NCBI RefSeq assembly: GCF_036711975.1
Contig: NC_091973.1
Span: 16,864,001-16,928,000, forward strand
DNA from: Onthophagus taurus
Lineage: Eukaryota > Arthropoda > Insecta > Coleoptera > Scarabaeidae
Length of the DNA stretch: 64,000 bases
Direction of reading: 5' to 3'
The notes below the pieces were generated by a model, which searched no databases, was not told the DNA's origin, and worked only from the letters and a program-made list of their open reading frames with translations. Shown here in pieces: positions 39,363-51,200 of the stretch; positions within the stretch are counted from its first letter, which is position 1, and every line of letters starts with the position of its first letter. Made by a program: the position numbers and the translations under genes.

Positions 39363-39938
39363 TAGTTTACTCATGTTTTCGATTTTTGTTTGTTTTTGTT
39401 TTATTGATTGAAAAATTCTTGCGACATATTTTATTGTACAGTACGTCACATATATTTTGCTGTAGATTTTTGACCTCTTCTCAAAATAATTTGATAATTA
39501 CCATAGTTTTACCCCAGATAAACGAGGATTTCAGACCAAGGTAACAGTCTGAATATCGCAATATCTGGGTTCCTTGGTTACCACCATCCTTCTTCATCTC
39601 CTCTCCTCTACCTCACAATCATTTTCAATTTAACCTCAATAAAACCCAATCCATACCTACCCTGTTCAATCTTACTACAACATGCATCCTACTAAGATTT
39701 GTTATTTACATACAACTGCATAAGTCTTGATATTTTAGATCACCAAACAATATTAACATATAACTCCTGTCCAAACTTTTGTTTATTATTTTGCAACAAA
39801 ATTTCTGTTATTCAATGTATTTCTGTAATAATTTTGTATTTGTTGTATTGACGGTTAAAATTTAAAATATTTTTGCATTTTATGTACAATTCCTCACACG
39901 ATTTTTACCCTGGAATTTGATTTCATTTTGAAAATGTT
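39363..39938 (-). repeat. Right arm of long foldback
   Basis: Uninterrupted inverse of the left arm. About 70 bp of it (39512-39585, CCAGATAAACGAGGATTTCA start) is also duplicated in direct orientation just inside, at 39187-39258. The arm contains the pre-insertion site of copia. Confidence 0.88.
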
Positions 39939-40401
39939 TCCGTTAGACATTGATACTGTTTTGTATTCATTTTGTCAATTTGTCAATTTTCAAGAATTCA
40001 ATTTATGTTGTTTGAATGTTTAGAGATTTTTTAAATATTGAATTTTTCGCGCCATCGTACCAGAACGTCAATTGTATATTTTTGTTCAAGTGCTGCCAAC
40101 AGATTTTTAGTTTAATTTCCAACTTTGCAACTGAAATATAACCTCAAATCACATATTTGCGCGCCTAAAAGTTTTCACAGTTTATCATTTCTAAGTTAAG
40201 TTATATTAATAGTTTTTTTTTGTGAAGGAACCTTCATGTAATAATCCGATGAGCTCCTGTTTTATTTTATGTTCGTTGACGTAAGTTATCTGTATTAGTT
40301 TGTATATTTCTTCATATTTTAAGATAGACATGAATAAGCACACGTTCTTTTACGATACTTAAAGATATTAATGTAATCCTTGTTTTATACAGGTCGTTTT
40401 C
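39939..40401. other. AT-rich region, probable Penelope-like 3' part
   Basis: No gene. It leads into a hammerhead-like stem-loop at 40402 and is bounded by the foldback on the left, consistent with the non-coding end of a Penelope-like element. Confidence 0.3.
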
Positions 40402-40428
40402 CTGAGGATGACTGTTGCACAGTCGAAA
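40402..40428 (+). ncRNA. Hammerhead-like stem-loop 4
   Basis: CTGAGGA, extra T, stem GACTG/CAGTC with a five-base loop, then GAAA. The core words are fully kept. It lies beyond the foldback, followed by an AATAAA-like signal at about 40453. Confidence 0.45.
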
Positions 40429-40624
40429 CCGGTAGAAAACTAAGCTTTTTACAATAAATGTCATCGTTCAAGTGCTGTTTTTTAATTCATTTAATTTAAT
40501 AATGTAGCACTGAAAGATTTATCGGCAACGTGGAAATTTAATAAGAAAGTATGGATAACCCGAGACTGATTATGGATAAATGGTTGCTCCAATTTGATAG
40601 AAAAATGGTCAGGCAAAAACTTTA

Positions 40625-41290
40625 TTGAAAATGTTATTATATATTATGTATGAAATGAACAAAACACAAGAAAATCTTGGAAATTATGTTCGAATCGACG
40701 ATATTGGAGCAACAGAAGTGATGAGTATGAACATTGACGATGTGTTTGAAAACATGATTGAACATGATCCTGCACCACAAGAAGAAGATCTCGAGTGTGT
40801 CACTGTTGAAAGCAGCAACACAATTACTACCCATATTGCTTTCAAAGTAATTAACGATTTAAAATAGATTTGAAATTGAAGTTTGTGGACAAGCTACTGT
40901 AAAATGTAAAATAAATAATATTGAAGAGAGTGTGGAGTTTCAAATAGGTAATTTTCAAGCACCATGCATACTGGGTTATCCTACGATAAAAGCCTTTAAG
41001 TTAATAAAGTATTTGAGTGAGATACAAAATGAAAACAAAATGGAAATGATTGTTGATGAATATAAAAACTTGTTTCATCGCATTGGAAAGATGGAATATA
41101 CTTATGATATCAAGCTAAAGAAAGATGCAATAATAATTATAGAATGTCCTAGGAAGATACCCATCGCTCGAAAAACAAATAAAACAAGAATTGGATAAAA
41201 TGGTCACCTGAATGGGTTAGTTCCATGGTGGTGGTGAAGAAGGCAGATCAATCGCTGAGAATTTGCTTGGACCCAAGAAACTTAAACCCA
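40625..41290 (+). pseudogene. Gypsy-like protease/RT scrap
   Basis: A C-terminal protease segment (VKCKINNIEESVEFQIGNFQ, then APCILGYPTIKAF; about 40900-41000) leads to DEYKNLFHRIGKMEYTY and, in another frame at about 41210-41290, EWVSSMVVVKKADQSLRICL, the RT N-terminal region. Stops and a frameshift break it. This is the protease-RT junction of a Mag/gypsy-type element. The rest is missing. Confidence 0.65.
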
Positions 41291-41476
41291 ACTTTGAAGG
41301 CCTATAACTCCTCAGGAGTACAACTTAGTATAGAGATAAGTTGCGTTAAATCATCTTAATTTATTGTCCTCTACATGTCCCTGCTCTGTGTCGGTTCTTA
41401 TGTGAATCACCCTGTATTTACCGATGCAGATGAGAACTGACGTGGCACAATTATTGCATTAATTTTTTTTTTTTTT
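41291..41476. other. Unassigned spacer with poly-T run
   Basis: No gene. Ends in a T-run (about 41463-41476) directly before the inverted repeat. Confidence 0.35.
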
Positions 41477-41642
41477 GATAATAATGTATTGTATGGTTGA
41501 AAATAAAGGATTTATTATTATATTATTATTATATGTATTGAAGCTGATGTAGCCGGCATCAATTCTCTACCAATAGGTGAGATGATAATTGATTCATATT
41601 CCTTGAAAGATGAGGCATTTCCCATCTTAAATTTTAATGAAA
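41477..41642 (+). repeat. Inverted duplication, left arm
   Basis: 166 bp, inverse of 42324-42488 with few differences. Contains the 3' tail of the minus-strand non-LTR element (AAATAAAGGATTTATTATT) plus its flanking coding-like sequence, in the opposite orientation. Confidence 0.9.
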
Positions 41643-42323
41643 AAAAAATTGCTGTTGCCAAGTGGTACTGCATATCTAAAGCCGAAAAAAAAGTTTCAAA
41701 ATTATACAAAAGGTATATGGGATTTATGACCGAAATAAATAATTTAAGTCATTTTGTATCTTTTTTAAAGCAAGTTTTAATTTTATGCAATAGCGATGTC
41801 GATAATGAAAATTGTAAACATGCTTTAAATTATGCAGTTAGAACATTTGAATTTGATCCAAATAATAGTACAGTCAATAATGATAGTGAAAAAATTAAAA
41901 TCTTCGATATGGAAGATCAAACAAAAGAAGAAAAGAAATCAGAATTAGAGCAGCATTCAGTGAAAATATAAAGGACGAAGCTCTTGCTGTAAGTATCCAT
42001 AATAAAGAGTTTCGACAAAAAAATGATTTGAAAAATTGACATTAAACTACCGACAGTATTCTTAAATAATTTAAAAAGCAGATCAAACATCTGTGAATCA
42101 TAATTTGAAAGAAGACTCTAGTGATATATATTTACATGCAGTTGAACGCTGGAAAAACAAAGTGTGCGTAATTGAAAAAGATTATTTTTCTTACCACGAA
42201 AATGAATTAGCGATAATCCCAATTGAACTTGACTTTGATAAACCCAGAACAATGATTAATATATAATATTTCTGAAGATGCAGTAAATCAACTGGATTTA
42301 TCATTACTGGATCACAGTTATTC
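41643..42323 (+). other. Unidentified coding-like sequence
   Basis: Open plus-strand stretch with KKIAVAKWYCISKAEKKVSK and LSHFVSFLKQVLILCNSDVD, ending in an acidic Lys/Glu-rich tail at TAA 41969-41971. After a broken segment, NKVCVIEKDYFSYHENELAI appears near 42160. The composition (balanced codon-like wording, acidic tail) suggests a former protein gene. I do not recognise a family; host gene, unknown element or endogenous viral fragment are all possible. Confidence 0.35.
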
Positions 42324-42488
42324 TTCATTAAAATTTAAGATGGGAAATGCCTCATCTTTCAAGGAATATGAATCAATTATCATCTCACCTATTGATAGAG
42401 AATTGATGCCGGCTACATCAGCTTCAATACATATAATAATAATATAATAATAAATCCTTTATTTTCAACCATACAATACATTATTATC
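42324..42488 (-). repeat. Inverted duplication, right arm
   Basis: Inverse of 41477-41642. In plus orientation its first part reads SLKFKMGNASSFKEYESIII, which fits the surrounding coding-like frame better than the antisense reading in the left arm, so this arm is probably the original. Confidence 0.9.
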
Positions 42489-43972
42489 AAAAAAATATAT
42501 ATATATATATACATATTTATATCAATAAAAAGCAGAACTAACACAAAATAAATGGATGGCAGAAAAAAGGTGCTGGGTTCAAATTGCCACAAAAGTGGTA
42601 TTTGTTCTACGACCCAGCCCCATTACAAAAGAAAACAAAAAACTGGAACAAAAAACAAACAATAAAAAAAATATATATAATAAAAAACCAAACTAAATTA
42701 AATTACACTAAAACAAAATTGCCAAAGTAATAACAAACTTAGCTGTCATTGAATTTATTATCAGGCTCCTAAGCCACTCAACTGACCCGCCATGATAGAA
42801 GCCTTCAATCTTCGCTTAAAGATCTGAATAGACATACTGGTCTTGACATGAACAGGAACGCTATTGTATATGTGAGCGATTTGATAACTAAACGACTTTT
42901 AAAAAAAATCATGTTTATGTTGTGGAGGAGTCAAATTGCCCTTAAACCCTAAGTTCAATGTATGCACATCAGACCTAAATTTTATTTTATGGTAAAGATA
43001 AGCAGGTTTCCCGCCAATAGCAACAGTGTGGAACAGCGTAGCGGAGTGAAGCAGTCTTCGATTGGGAGATACGTGCTGCCGCCTCCTAATACCGTATATT
43101 AGCCGCAAGCAGGCATTTTGTATACTCTGCAGCTTACACCTATCTAGGCGGAAATATTAGGTCCATAAACAACATCACAGAAATTCATATAGGAAAGAAC
43201 TAACGTTTCACATAATAAAATTTTAGTTCTCAAAGGTAGAAAACAGCGCGAAGCGTATATCATTTTTAGTGCTGCATACGATCGCTGCGTACACTTATTA
43301 ACGTGCTCCGAAAAGGTGAGCAACTTCCAAAAATGTAGATCCAACCTCAACACATTGCATCCGATCACGGAGATAGCTAAGCATGAAAGTCGAAGCTGAA
43401 GGACTTAAACCAATGTGTTGCAAAATCGCAAACATTACTGAATGATTCAGAGCAGGTCACGAAGGCCTTACTATAATCAAGCAATCAGAGTAAGGTCATT
43501 TTACTCTCATCAGATGCCCACAACACATCGTCAACTATGCTGAGCAGTGCTGTCGCACATCCATGACCCTTCCTAAAACCCGATTGTACACTGGGCAGAA
43601 TATTGCAAATATTTACATATTCCTTCAGCTGCGCTTCAATAATTCTTTCAGCCAACTTTCCCAAAACAGGCAGAATACTTATTGGTCTTAAGTGACCAAA
43701 CTCTGTAACATTTGACTTTTTGGTAATGGCTTGACCAAAGATCATTTCCAACATGCAGGGAAGACACGCATTTATTAAATGAGTAAGATATGGTACTATA
43801 TGCGGGGAGCACAATTGAACAAATGAAATGTTTAGACCATCAACGCCCGCACAGTTTTTTCGAAGAGTTGAAATAATCTGTAACACATAGTCTTCACTCA
43901 CCTCACGGAACTTGAATGAATTGTTATTAACTGGATTGGAAATGTAAACGTCATACAACTCCCTAATCGACT
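42440..43972 (-). pseudogene. CR1/Jockey-group non-LTR retrotransposon, 5'-truncated, decayed
   Basis: On the minus strand: the RT N-terminal part (43485-43958) with KNCAGVDGLNISFVQLC, LRPISILPVLGKLAERIIEA and QSGFRKGHGCATALL. A gap follows where the catalytic YADD block should be. Next come SEHVNKCTQRSYAALKMIYA (43144-43368) and a C-terminal part (42899-43108) with RLIYGIRRRQHVSPN. The 3' end carries an AATAAA-rich tail near 42440-42460. No endonuclease: 5' truncation, as usual for such insertions. It splits the coding-like sequence on the plus strand. Confidence 0.8.
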
Positions 43973-43975
43973 CAT

Positions 43976-44196
43976 TGATAAATCAAATGAGATTGATTTA
44001 TCAGCCTTATCTGATAAAACTGAAGCGACTACAACAATCAAACCTGGTTCATCCATTGGAACAGCAGTTATGACAGCTTTATCAAATAATGTATCTCATA
44101 CATTGTCATTAAGAGGTACATATGTCACAAAATGTCCTGAATTGCCGATACACATGCAAAAACCAAAGAAAATGAAGAAAAAGGAAAAGGTATATT
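43976..44196 (+). other. Unidentified coding-like sequence (continuation)
   Basis: Open plus-strand reading with GSSIGTAVMTALSNNVSHTL and a basic end (QKPKKMKKKEKVY) to TAA at about 44195. It probably continues the sequence interrupted by the minus-strand non-LTR element. No family recognised. Confidence 0.35.
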
Positions 44197-44225
44197 AAGT
44201 ACGATCTATTTCCATTAATGGCATA

Positions 44226-44799
44226 ATGACCGCAGTTAACAATACTTATACCTTTGCTGCTTTCTCTGAAATTCTTAGTAATGCTTACTGCAATTACAAC
44301 GCTTTTTTAGAATTTATTAAAACACAAAAAACGAAGCCCAAGCTCCACAGCGATTATGCTCTTCATCATGTTTATAACAGTATTGTAGGAATGGTGCGGA
44401 CAATAGCTAATATTTGAACCGTGGCTATATATTAAAATCTATTCATAAAATACAAAGTAATATTATTGACTGCAACACGAACATGACATTCTTGTTCACA
44501 CAACTTATGGATGTATTGAAGATCGAAATTCGTTCTTGAAATGTCAAGAATATCAAGTATTTCATAAAATAGCCATTCCCATTCCAAATTTAAATATTGT
44601 ATGGAACTACAATTATTCAATCCTTGAAGAATCAATTAATAACTATTTACAAACAAAAATATACCCATGTCTTAAATGTGGAAATAATTCAACTAGAAAT
44701 TATCTGTTGGGGCCATATCTGTGGATTGATACTGAGGATGCATACAAAAAATTAAGCTATGCGAAGTCTTTAAATGTGGATATATCATATATCAAATGA
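44226..44799 (+). other. Unidentified coding-like fragments
   Basis: Two open stretches: 44226-44417 (NNTYTFAAFSEILSNAYCNY, ending HHVYNSIVGMVRTIANI) and, in another frame, about 44536-44799 with IPIPNLNIVWNYNYSILEES, a Cys pair YPCLKCGNN and LLGPYLWIDTEDAYKKLSYA. The Cys-x2-Cys plus 'LWIDTE' layout looks like a real domain, but I cannot name it. Confidence 0.35.
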
Positions 44800-45136
44800 T
44801 TTTTATTTTTGTTTTTCTTTAATTTTGTAAACTTTTTAATTTTATTTGCTCCGATCGGTTGTAACTTTTGCGCAGTCTCTAAATTTTAAGAACTGGTTTT
44901 CACCAGATTGAGTTTAAGTTAACTTTGATGTTAAAGTTTTGTTCGTTTGAATACTTTTGTCCATTCAATAAATTATAATGGTTTCGAGTTTGCTGCGTGT
45001 TTTTCAATTGTTTCCAATTGTACAATTATTAACTAATTGTAAGTATTTAATTTAATTTTGGATTCTTTTTTATGGCCGCTGATAATTGACCTCGTGGTAA
45101 ATAATATTTTTTGTACGTTGCTTTACAGATTTTTGC
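44800..45136. other. AT-rich region before BEL remnant
   Basis: No gene. It ends in a fifth hammerhead-like stem-loop, which suggests that it is the non-coding end of another Penelope-like copy. Confidence 0.3.
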
Positions 45137-45165
45137 CTGTCGAAGAAACAATAAAGGTTTCGAAA
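45137..45165 (+). ncRNA. Hammerhead-like stem-loop 5 (degenerate)
   Basis: CTGTCGA, extra A, stem GAAAC/GTTTC, then GAAA. Core partly changed (CTGTCGA for CTGANGA), stem perfect. Confidence 0.35.
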
Positions 45166-45184
45166 TATCGCAAAGAAAAATTTA

Positions 45185-47980
45185 GTTCTTTTTGACATAT
45201 TTTCTGGAGCTAACGACATCGATGAAGTTCAGGAAATGATTTTTCAGCTGAACAAGGTTTTAGAAGCTGGTTGTTTTATCGCAAGGAAATGGGTTTCTAA
45301 TAACTCGGAAGCTCTTAATTATTTACATCCTGAATTATTGTCGCAATCGTCTCTTCATTCGGTTGAAGAAGATAACTGTCCACGAGCGTTGGGTTTACTA
45401 TGGAATAATTTCGAAGATCAATTTCTATTTATTTGCCGAGCATCTTACAATAGTTCAAAAACTACCACAAAACGTGAAGTTTTATCGTTTATTGCGAGAT
45501 TATTCGATCCCCTAGGATGGCTTCCTCCATTAATAATAACCGCAAAAATCCTAATGCAAGAATTATGGGTACGACACCTTGATTGGGATGAAACTTTGCC
45601 TCAAGACCTTGAAAATAAATAGAAAACTTTCATAAAGAATTTTAATCAAATTCCTACTATACGAGTACCTAAGTGGCTCGCAATCTCAATACCACTGAAT
45701 ACGACTGTCAGCGCTTATGGCGCGGTCGTGTATCTGCACGTTTTAACAAAACATTGTGTTCGCGTTTCTATTTTAATATCTATATCCAAAGTGACACCTT
45801 TAAAGCGCGTAACTATTCCACGTCTTGAACTCTGTGCCCCGCTCTTACTTACTCGCTTAACCAAACGTGTTCAATATGTGTTTGAGTTCTCCAACTGTCC
45901 GATTCACCTATGGACTGACTCAACCGTCGCGCTAGCTTGGATTCAAAATGATCCATCGCGTTGGAAGGACTACGCGAGGAATCGAGTCACTGAAATCCAT
46001 GAAGTACTCAACGTACAATGGCATTACGTCCCTAGTGATCAGAATCCAGCCGACCTCGTCTCTCGTGGAGTTTCAATGTCACGACTTCAAGAAAAGTTTT
46101 GGTGGTTTGGTCCTTCCTGGCTTCCCTCGTCGTCTTCTGAATGGCCAAACATTAAACCTACTCCTCCTGATGAGTGCAATCGTGAACAACGAACTTCAAA
46201 TTCGCATACGTCTGCCCGAATGGATGACGATGGTTAGAACTTAAAACATCGTTATTCTTCCCTGACAAGACTGCTTCGTATCACCGCGTGGTGTATGAGA
46301 GTTTTTAAAAGAAATAATCTTGATTCTCATGTTTCAGATGTTCTATCTCCTGCTGAAATTGATAATGCTTTAATGTTTTGGGTTCGAGAGAGTCAACAGC
46401 TTGAGTTTTCCGAAGAAATTGCCTTATTGTCATCAAGAAAGGTTATTCCAAAATCAAGTTCTCTCTTCCGACTGGCTCCATTCATTGATGGCAATGGATT
46501 TCTCCGAATAACTGGTCGTCTCAGATTTGCCAACTTAGAATATGATGAAAAACATCCGATTATCATCCCCAAGCTGTCAATTATCACAAATCTCATCATC
46601 GATCATCACCATAAAGCTACATTACATGGAGGTAACCAACTTACCTTGTCTTCAACCCGGCGACGGTTCTGGGTGGTTGGTGGCCGGGTACCTGTTCGTT
46701 CCTACATCCATCGATGTATGGTGTGTGCTAAGCAGAAGGTGATAACCAGCCAACAACTCATGGGATAACTTCCTCCTGCCCGACTCAATCAATCTCGATC
46801 GTTTCTTCCCTCGGGCATCGATTACGCTGGACCGTTTCAATTGCAAACATTCAGAGGGCGAGGTGGTAAACTATAAGGGTTACATGATAATTTTTATTTG
46901 TTTAAGTACATCAGCTGTTCACACGTCGTCACCGATTATACCACTGCTGGATTTCTAACCATCTATAAAAGATTCACTGGCCGTAGAGGAATATGTCAAT
47001 GCCTCTACAGTGATTGTGGTATAAACCTGATTGGTGCCGATAGAGAACTTCGAGTTCTTTTCAACAAAGCTTCCAACGAATGGCGACATTTAGCAAACAT
47101 TCTGTGCAATGAGGGTACAAACTGGAAGTTCAATCCGCCCTCAGCGCCACACTTTGGCGGAAAATGGGAGGGAAGTATTTAATACCTCCCTCCCATCGTT
47201 GTGCACTCAGCAAAGTGCCGGGACAATTATTGTGAGGTGCGGTTCAATTAGATTGGAAAAATAAAGGAATTGAAATTGTCTTTTACCTGGTTTATTATCA
47301 CTTATCACAGAACACGCAGAATTGACAATAGAATCTTTTTCGAAAAGACGAGGTTCGGCGGTTACGTTAATAATTGTTGTCCCTCTCGCATGCGCATCCT
47401 ATTTAAAGGTGTGCGGGAGACAAATTGGGGGTGCGCAAGGTCACGAACGCTTCAGTTCGTTTCCGTTACACGAACAATCGTTAAAAACCATTTAAAGAAA
47501 AACATCGGTACTGCTACACTCACGTATGAAGAATTCTCTAGTCTCATGGTTCAAATCGAAGCTGTTATGAATTCCCCTCTGCGCAGTATCAAATGATCCT
47601 CTTAATTATGATGTACTTACACCGGGTCATTTTCTGATTGGAAGTTAGCTGACTGTTGTACCTGAGCCATCTCTTCTCGACTTGAAAACCTCTTCTCGCC
47701 TCTCTAGATGCAACATCTACGACAAATGATCGAGAGTTTTTGGAAACATTGGTCTGTTTATTACCTCCAATCTATACAAAACGCCAGTAAGTGGTTCGAA
47801 GCCAAGAATATTCCGCAGTTAGCACGACTAGTCCTAATTAAAGATGAACGTTTTCCTCCTTCGAAATGGGCTATTGCGCGAATAACGGAAATGCACTCTG
47901 GTCCTGATGGTCGCATAAGAGTTGTAACTTTACGAACATCAACAACGACACTCACTCGGCTGTTTTTTGTGTTGCCTTAA
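45185..47980 (+). pseudogene. BEL/Pao pol remnant
   Basis: Most of the sequence keeps one frame, with stops at 45620, 46235 and 46766, a shift near 46870-46940 and an insertion near 47180-47480. RT/thumb region: GANDIDEVQEM and FIARLFDPLGWLPPLI. Next comes VTPLKRVTIPRLELCAPLLL, the hallmark block before RNase H in BEL/Pao; RNase H has HLWTDSTVALAWIQNDPSRW and SDQNPADLVSRGV. Integrase: the HHKATLHGGNQ...CMVCAKQK zinc region, GIDYAGPF, and SDCGINLIGADREL. The C-terminus has FWKHWSVYYLQSIQ. The 5' half of the element (gag, protease, RT palm) and recognisable LTRs are missing. Confidence 0.85.
47166..47480. repeat. Insertion in BEL remnant with palindromic left junction
   Basis: At the left edge, GGGAGGGAAGTATT (47166-47179) faces its near-exact inverse AATACCTCCCTCCC (47181-47194) with a one-base loop. 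The following 285 bp, with an AATAAA near 47257, are foreign to the integrase frame. The frame resumes near 47480 (KNHLKKNIGTATLTYEEFSS). The inserted piece looks LTR-like but is unassigned. Confidence 0.6.
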
Positions 47981-48236
47981 TTCTTTAATTCTATCAGTTT
48001 CATTTGTTTTATCATTAAGGTTAAGAATTTAAACCCAAAATTTTATTTCATTTTATATTTGTGTATTTCAAAGTAGTTCAAGTAACTTTTTTTTTTCTTT
48101 TTCTTTGTAAAAAAGTCGCTCTCGTTTTGGAAAACACATTGTATCTCGTAATCTCTCGTTGAAAATACATCTCTCAAAAATACGTTTTTTGTTGTCGTTT
48201 CTCTAAATTAATTTCTTCAGATCATCTCATATATAA
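47981..48236. other. AT-rich spacer before the satellite
   Basis: No gene. T-rich and A-rich runs; ends in a long A-run at the first satellite unit. Confidence 0.4.
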
Positions 48237-51200
48237 AAAAAAAAAAAAACTTTTACTACAAAAGTTGTAGCAAATTGTGCCCTTAACGCAATGGTCTGTA
48301 ACATTTTTGCTCCCAGATGCATCAATATCGAGAATTTTTCAAAGATGTGAAGAATAGAAGAGTGTTGAAAAAGAACGGTATCGGAAGCGTAGTACAGAAA
48401 AACTTTTACTACAAAAGTTGTAGCAAATTGTGCCCTTAATGCAATGGTCTGTAACATTTTTGCTCCCATATGCATTAATATCGAGAATTTTTCAAAAATG
48501 TGAAGACTAGAAGAGTGTTGAAAAAAAACGGTATCGGAAGCATAGTAGAGAAAAACTTTTACTACAAAAGTTGTAGCAAATTGTGCCCTTAACGCAATGG
48601 TTTGTAACATTTTTATTCCCAGATGCATCAATATCGAGATTTTTTCAAAGATGTGAAGAATAGAAGAGTGTTGAAAAAAAACGGTATCGGAAGCGTAGTA
48701 CAGAAAAACTTTTACTACAAAAGTTGTAGCAAATTGTGCCCTTAATGCAATGGTCTGTAACATTTTTGCTCCCAGATGCATCAATATCGAGAATTTTTCA
48801 AAGATGTGAAGAATAGAAGAGTGTTGAAAAAAAACGGTATCGGAAGCCTAGTACAGAAAAACTTTTACTACAAAAGTTGTAGCAAATTGTGCTCTTAATG
48901 CAATGGTCTGTAACATTTGTGCTCCCAGATGCATCAATATCGAGAATTTTTCAAAAATGTGAAGAATAGAAGAGTGTTGAAAAAAAACGGTATCGGAAGC
49001 GTAGTACAGAAAAACTTTTACTACAAAAGTTGTAGCAAATTGTGCCCTTAACGCAATGGTCTGTAACATTTGTGCTCCCACATGCATCAATATCGAGAAT
49101 TTTTCAAAGATGTGAAGAATAGAAGAGTGTTGAAAAAGAACGGTATCGGAAGCGTAGTACAGAAAAACTTTTACTACAAAAGTTGTAGCAAATTGTGCCC
49201 TTAATGCAATGGTCTGTAACATTTTTGCTCCCAGATGCATCAATATCGAGAATTTTTCAAAAATGTGAAGAATAGAAGAGTGTTGAAAAAAAACGGTATC
49301 GGAAGCATAGTACAGAAAAACTTTTACTACAAAAGTTGTAGCAAATTGTGCCCTTAACGCAATGGTCTGTAACATTTTTGCTCCCAGATGCATCAATATC
49401 GAGAATTTTTAAAAAATGTGAAGAATAGAAGAGCGTTGAAAAAAAACGGTATCGGAAGCATAGTACAGAAAAACTTTTACTACAAAAGTTGTAGCAAATT
49501 GTGCCCTTAACGCAATGGTCTGTAACATTTGTGCTCCCAGATGCATCAATATCGAGAATTTTTCAAAAATGTGAAGAATAGAAGAGTGTTGAAAAAAAAC
49601 GGTATCGGAAGCGTAGTACAGAAAAACTTTTACTACAAAAGTTGTAGCAAATTGTGCCCTTAACGCAATGGTCTGTAACATTTTTGCTCCCAGATGCATC
49701 AATATCGAGAATTTTTCAAAGATGTGAAGAATAGAAGAGTGTTGAAAAAGAACGGTATCGGAAGCGTAGTACAGAAAAACTTTTACTACAAAAGTTGTAG
49801 CAAATTGTGCCCTTAATGCAATGGTCTGTAACATTTTTGCTCCCAGATGCATCAATATCGAGAATTTTTCAAAAATGTGAAGAATAGAAGAGTGTTGAAA
49901 AAAAACGGTATCGGAAGCATAGTACAGAAAAACTTTTATTACAAAAGTTGTGGCAAATTGTGCCCTTAACGCAATGGTCTGTAACATTTTTGCTCCCAGA
50001 TGCATCAATATCGAGAATTTTTCAAAAATGTGAAGAATAGAAGAGTGTTGAAAAAAAACGGTATCGGAAGCATAGTAGAGAAAAACTTTTACTACAAAAG
50101 TTGTGGCAAATTGTGCCCTTAACGCAATGGTCTGTAACATTTTTGCTCCCAGATGCATCAATATCGAGAATTTTTCAAAAATGTGAAGAATAGAAGAGTG
50201 TTGAAAAAAAACGGTATCGGAAGCATAGTAGAGAACAACTTTTACTACAAAAGTTGTAGCAAATTGTGCCCTTAACGCAATGGTCTGTAACATTTTTGCT
50301 CCCAGATGCATCAATATCGAGAATTTTTCAAAAATGTGAAGAATAGAAGAGTGTTGAAAAAAAACGGTATCGGAAGCGTAGTACAGAAAAACTTTTACTA
50401 CAAAAGTTGTAGCAAATTGTGCCCTTAACGCAATGGTCTGTAACATTTTTGCTCCCAGATGCATCAATATCGAGAATTTTTAAAAAATGTGAAGAATAGA
50501 AGACTGTTGAAAAAAAACGGTATCCGGAGCATAGTACAGAAAAACTTTTACTACAAAAGTTGTAGCAAATTGTGCCCTTAACGCAATGGTCTGTAACATT
50601 TTTGCTCCCAGATGCATCAATATCGAGAATTTTTCAAAAATGTGAAGAATAGAAGAGTGTTGAAAAAAAACGGTATCGGAAGCGTAGTACAGAAAAACTT
50701 TTACTACAAAAGTTGTAGCAAATTGTGCCCTTAACGCAATGGTTTGTAACATTTTTATTCCCAGATGCATCAATATCGAGAATTTTTCAAAAATGTGAAA
50801 AATAGAAGAGTGTTGAAAAAAAGCGGTATCCGGTGCATAGTACAGAAAAACTTTTACTACACAAGTTGTAGCAAATTGTGCCCTTAACGCAATGGTCTGT
50901 AACATTTTTGCTCCCAGATGCATCAATATCGAGAATTTTTCAAAGGTGTGAAGAATAGAAGAGTGTTGAAAAAAAACGGTATCGGAAGCGTAATACAGAA
51001 AAACTTTTACTACAAAAGTTGTAGCAAATTGTGCCCTTAATGCAATGGTCTGTAACATTTTTGCTCCCAGATGCATCAATATCGAGAATTTTTCAAAAAT
51101 GTGAAGAATAGAAGAGTGTTGAAAAAAAACGGTATCGGAAGCATAGTACAGAAAAACTTTTATTACAAAAGTTGTGGCAAATTGTGCCCTTAACGCAATG

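Noticed and set aside
42899..43108. Independent small gene on the minus strand
   Set aside because: It is the C-terminal part of the decayed CR1/Jockey-like reverse transcriptase.
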